The position numbers and the translations under genes were made by a program. The notes beneath the pieces were generated by a model, which was given only the letters and a program-made list of their open reading frames with translations, searched no databases and had not been told where the DNA came from. From NCBI RefSeq assembly GCF_003201775.1, contig NZ_QJJZ01000001.1, positions 1 to 64,000 on the forward strand: DNA of 64,000 bases, given 5' to 3'. The stretch is from Arenibacter sp. ARW7G5Y1. GTDB taxonomy: Bacteria; Bacteroidota; Bacteroidia; Flavobacteriales; Flavobacteriaceae. This document shows positions 61,584-64,000 of the stretch, piece by piece; positions within the stretch are counted from its first letter, which is position 1; each line of letters opens with the position of its first letter.

Positions 61584-62198
61584 ATGAGATTTTTAAAAAA
61601 CCCAATTGCACTTTTAATAGCCTTAACCATCATATTTGTAAGCTGTGATGACAAGAAAAAACAAGAGGAAGCAAGACAGAAAGTTTATAAAATTGGAATG
61701 TTGCAATCCAAACTTATGGATTACCAATCCTATCGCAATTTATTGGACTCGGAATTGATCAATCAACAGGCCAAATTAACAGACTATAGTCGCTCTAAAT
61801 TTCAATTGGAATCCAAGTTAGAAGATTACGAAGGTAAGGTAACAGCTTACCTCATGGACCATAAAATGGCGGTTGCCTGTATAGTTGGGGGTTTGGGAGG
61901 TGCCAGTGTTTCCTTTGATACCACAAGTGAGTTGTCCAGAGAGGTAAAAGACGTAGCAGGTGCGGTAACGGCGATCAGTGCTATCTACGCCGTCTTAAAC
62001 TACTCTGAGGTTTCAGAGGTAGCCGACGTTTTGGTTCAGGCAGATAGCAATGTAAAAAACATGAAGAGGGAGATTGGAAAAGTAGATGTAATAATTAAAA
62101 ATACCAAGTATGACATTGGCGACAAAGAGCTGAAGTTGGTTGCTTTGAAGAAGAACATAGTTGCTACAAGAACCAGAATAGAGCAATTAAATATTTAA
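61584..62198 (+). CDS. Coiled-coil lipoprotein
   Basis: The 204-residue protein has a lipobox (TIIFVSC, Cys21). Two coiled-coil stretches (about 40-88 and 150-204) flank a small Gly/Ala-rich hydrophobic hairpin (AVACIVGGLGGASV...AISAIYAVLN, about 95-140). The arrangement resembles pore-forming or membrane-bending proteins, but I recognise no family. It has its own promoter and follows a terminator, so it is probably monocistronic or leads the next gene. Confidence 0.7.
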   Translation: MRFLKNPIALLIALTIIFVSCDDKKKQEEARQKVYKIGMLQSKLMDYQSYRNLLDSELINQQAKLTDYSRSKFQLESKLEDYEGKVTAYLMDHKMAVACIVGGLGGASVSFDTTSELSREVKDVAGAVTAISAIYAVLNYSEVSEVADVLVQADSNVKNMKREIGKVDVIIKNTKYDIGDKELKLVALKKNIVATRTRIEQLNI

Positions 62199-62233
62199 TA
62201 ATCAATTCCTTGTTTTTTATTGGCACCGCCAAA

Positions 62234-62246
62234 GGGTATAATACCC
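62234..62246. promoter_or_regulatory. Palindrome upstream of the 126-residue gene
   Basis: GGGTAT-A-ATACCC is a perfect 6-base-arm palindrome, 35 bases before the ATG at 62282. It could be an operator or a small stem-loop in the leader. Confidence 0.3.
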
Positions 62247-62281
62247 CGAGGTAGTTTACTAAAACCCAAACCTGCATTTAA

Positions 62282-62662
62282 ATGAAATCAATTATTCTTT
62301 ATTCAGATTCTTCCACAACTACTTCGGTCCAATTTTTTGAATCGGGCCACGTTTTAATTTGCAATGAGGAACTGGCGGGAACATATCTTCTTAGGGTGCC
62401 TAAGGAGGAAAAACAAGATTTTTTTTATATTTTGTTTGAGGCATGGATCAATAATAAAAAAACCTACTTTCTTGGTTTTATAACTAGAAGATTTGGATTA
62501 AAGTTTCCTGAAAATCTAACAGATGATAAAATCAATGAAAATATGATTCTTTGTTTAAAGAAATTGTTTTTAAACAGATTGGAAGACCCCTTTGATGAAA
62601 TTAAAGCCTTTCTATTTAATAAGGAAATTAAGTTTAGTTCAGAATACTGGACATCTAGATGA
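62282..62662 (+). CDS. Unknown 126-residue cytoplasmic protein
   Basis: There is no signal peptide or transmembrane helix. The sequence is a mixed alpha/beta protein, with an N-terminal beta part (SIILYSDSSTTTSVQFFESG, HVLICNEE) and a helical end (ILCLKKLFLNRLEDPFDEIK). It has no recognised family. The frame is long and its codon use is like its neighbours, so it is probably real. Confidence 0.6.
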   Translation: MKSIILYSDSSTTTSVQFFESGHVLICNEELAGTYLLRVPKEEKQDFFYILFEAWINNKKTYFLGFITRRFGLKFPENLTDDKINENMILCLKKLFLNRLEDPFDEIKAFLFNKEIKFSSEYWTSR

Positions 62663-62906
62663 CTAAACGGATTTTTTGGACACTGGATGTCTTAAATGTA
62701 ATAATTAAAATATTGGTGCATGGTATTTGCTGAACTTGTAAGCTTCCACTAATTATAACTGTCCAGTTTATCGGGAGGAGGTCACATTCCCCCGGTAAAA
62801 AATCAATCAATGGGATAATTATAGATTCTATTAAATGAGGGAAACGAAATTACCAATCAGCATTTAAACCATAATACAATTATCTGCCAACTAAATTTTT
62901 GTAAAG

Positions 62907-64000
62907 ATGAAACAGAAAAAAGACGGTAAAAACATACAGAATTGGCATAGGCCCTATAACCCGAAATACAGGTTAAAGACAAGGGCTTATAAGCTAAAGA
63001 ACGAAAGGGTTTCTTTGGACGAGTCATTAGATGAATTTTTCACCAAAGAAGTACCCCATGAATATGATGCATATTGGAACAGTCTTTGGAATCCAATGGC
63101 AAGTTTAGCAGCAGTTAAAGATTGGCATAATCATGACGCAGATGAATATCATATTGATGAAGAAGCTATTTATAACTATAACCTAAAAAATTTATATAAA
63201 TCTATTATAGAACCTAATAATCCCGTTTTAGATATACAAGAAGGAATCTCCTTAAAATCTAAAATTGTACCTAAGACAGAGGATCAATTCTCCAATAATT
63301 TAAAACATCCCGGTCCTACATTTAGTGAGAATTTAGAAGAAGAGCTGTACGAGCATTTTAAATTCCTTACTGGCCTAAGTTCAAACGTTGAAGAAGCTAG
63401 AGAATTTTTACTTGAAAAAATCGGTTCTTTTGAAAATATAGAATTGATTCAAAAAAACAGCAATCCAAGTTTGGCTAAAACCATTATACTATTTGCTAAT
63501 TTTTGGGTCAATAATCCAATGTCGTGGAAGCCTGGTATAAAGGATGTTTCTTTGGTCGTCCATCTTTTTTCAAAATATAATTCTCCAGTTGTTTTAATTG
63601 ACTCCCCAGTTGAGTATAGACATAACCAAATTCCTTTTAAATGGGTTTGTTGGTATATTATTATCGGTCAGGGCGGTAGTTTAAAAAAAGCGGCACCACT
63701 TTTTGGGTGGATTATTCCTTCAAAGTTTCAACATTACCTGCTAAAAGTGCCAAAAGACATCCAATATCCGATCCAAGCCTGTGTTTATGCAGAAGTGTTA
63801 AGATTAGGAGGTAACGATGTTGATTTTGTTAGGGTAGCTTTTAATGAATCATTGATGATAGATCCTACAGAGAGGAACCACAATGAAGACTACCTTGTAT
63901 TTTGGACGACTACGATGGTATGGTTAATTACGAATAGAGATCGTATTACCAATGCCGAAAGCCGAATGGTTTTATCATGGGCCGTTCATTTATATACCGA
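62907..64000 (+). CDS. Large protein of unknown family (partial, cut by right window end)
   Basis: From an ATG at 62907 an open frame runs to the last base without a stop (at least 364 residues). The N-terminus is basic (MKQKKDGKNIQNWHRPYNPK). The body is helical with tryptophans (HEYDAYWNSLWNPMA, LIILFANFWVNNP-like TIILFANFWVNN, NEDYLVFWTTTMVWL). There is no signal peptide, transmembrane segment or catalytic motif that I recognise. The body may form alpha-solenoid-like repeats. Confidence 0.75.
   Translation, partial: MKQKKDGKNIQNWHRPYNPKYRLKTRAYKLKNERVSLDESLDEFFTKEVPHEYDAYWNSLWNPMASLAAVKDWHNHDADEYHIDEEAIYNYNLKNLYKSIIEPNNPVLDIQEGISLKSKIVPKTEDQFSNNLKHPGPTFSENLEEELYEHFKFLTGLSSNVEEAREFLLEKIGSFENIELIQKNSNPSLAKTIILFANFWVNNPMSWKPGIKDVSLVVHLFSKYNSPVVLIDSPVEYRHNQIPFKWVCWYIIIGQGGSLKKAAPLFGWIIPSKFQHYLLKVPKDIQYPIQACVYAEVLRLGGNDVDFVRVAFNESLMIDPTERNHNEDYLVFWTTTMVWLITNRDRITNAESRMVLSWAVHLYT

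Noticed and set aside
48399..62662. Type VI secretion or a TerY-type phosphorylation triad
   Set aside because: No Tss, VgrG, Hcp or vWA (TerY) gene is visible in the window, so only the kinase/phosphatase/FHA logic is shared.
62663..62906. Possible IS remnant (GGGAGGAGG and CCCCCGG near 62775-62795)
   Set aside because: No transposase frame or terminal repeats could be found around it.

Overview
The window looks like chromosome from a marine member of the Flavobacteriaceae (Bacteroidota). The evidence is low GC, A-rich translation starts without Shine-Dalgarno sequences, several TAnnTTTG-type -7 boxes, two SusC/SusD pairs, a hybrid two-component sensor (HTCS), a FecR/ECF-sigma pair, many Bacteroidota-type lipoprotein signals and an ISAon1-type transposase fragment at the left edge. 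No rRNA, tRNA or CRISPR array was seen.

Layout. (1) 1-206: truncated transposase. (2) 0.6-6.7 kb, + strand: a nitrosative-stress/low-oxygen respiration cluster. It holds an Rrf2 regulator with three Fe-S-type cysteines, a cbb3-type oxidase subunit I, a fused CcoO/CcoP-like dihaem cytochrome c, three small membrane proteins of unknown role, a group III truncated haemoglobin, a decayed flavodoxin/ferredoxin reductase and a divergent RIC/ScdA-like protein. (3) 6.9-26.3 kb: polysaccharide utilisation locus (PUL) 1, with susC-susD-FG-GAP lipoprotein-GH2-GH97-GH30 on the - strand and a divergent HTCS. The enzymes point to a beta-galactan with alpha-linked side groups; there is no sulfatase. (4) 26.5-28.3 kb: a GH110 alpha-galactosidase with its own promoter. 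(5) 28.4-29.1 kb: mobile-element debris. (6) 29.2-47.9 kb: PUL 2 on the - strand, with SusC (STN domain)/SusD, two secreted propellers, an Asp-box propeller, a tandem esterase-like hydrolase, a gluconate-dehydrogenase-subunit-3-like protein, a GMC oxidoreductase and an acyltransferase. A FecR anti-sigma gene lies with it and a divergent ECF sigma gene follows. Decayed tyrosine-recombinase tails of the same type lie on both sides of this block (28.76-29.09 and 47.97-48.13 kb).

(7) 48.4-58.7 kb, + strand: a compact operon that is the least conventional part of the window. In order it encodes a PP2C phosphatase, a LytTR regulator, an FHA/transmembrane/zinc-ribbon protein, a tiny acidic protein, a zinc-ribbon/FHA protein, a second acidic protein with an aromatic motif, an I42 (chagasin-like) cysteine-protease inhibitor, a secreted papain-like protease, a transmembrane Ser/Thr kinase with periplasmic WG repeats, and three secreted proteins (CsgG-like, DUF6175-like, unknown). 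A strong intrinsic terminator follows. Together these look like a trans-envelope threonine-phosphorylation circuit linked to a regulated protease. (8) 58.9-64 kb: a small membrane protein, a Sel1-repeat protein coupled to a CCA-adding-enzyme-like HD protein, a coiled-coil lipoprotein and two proteins of unknown family, the last cut by the window end.

All family assignments come from reading motifs and domain order, not from database searches.
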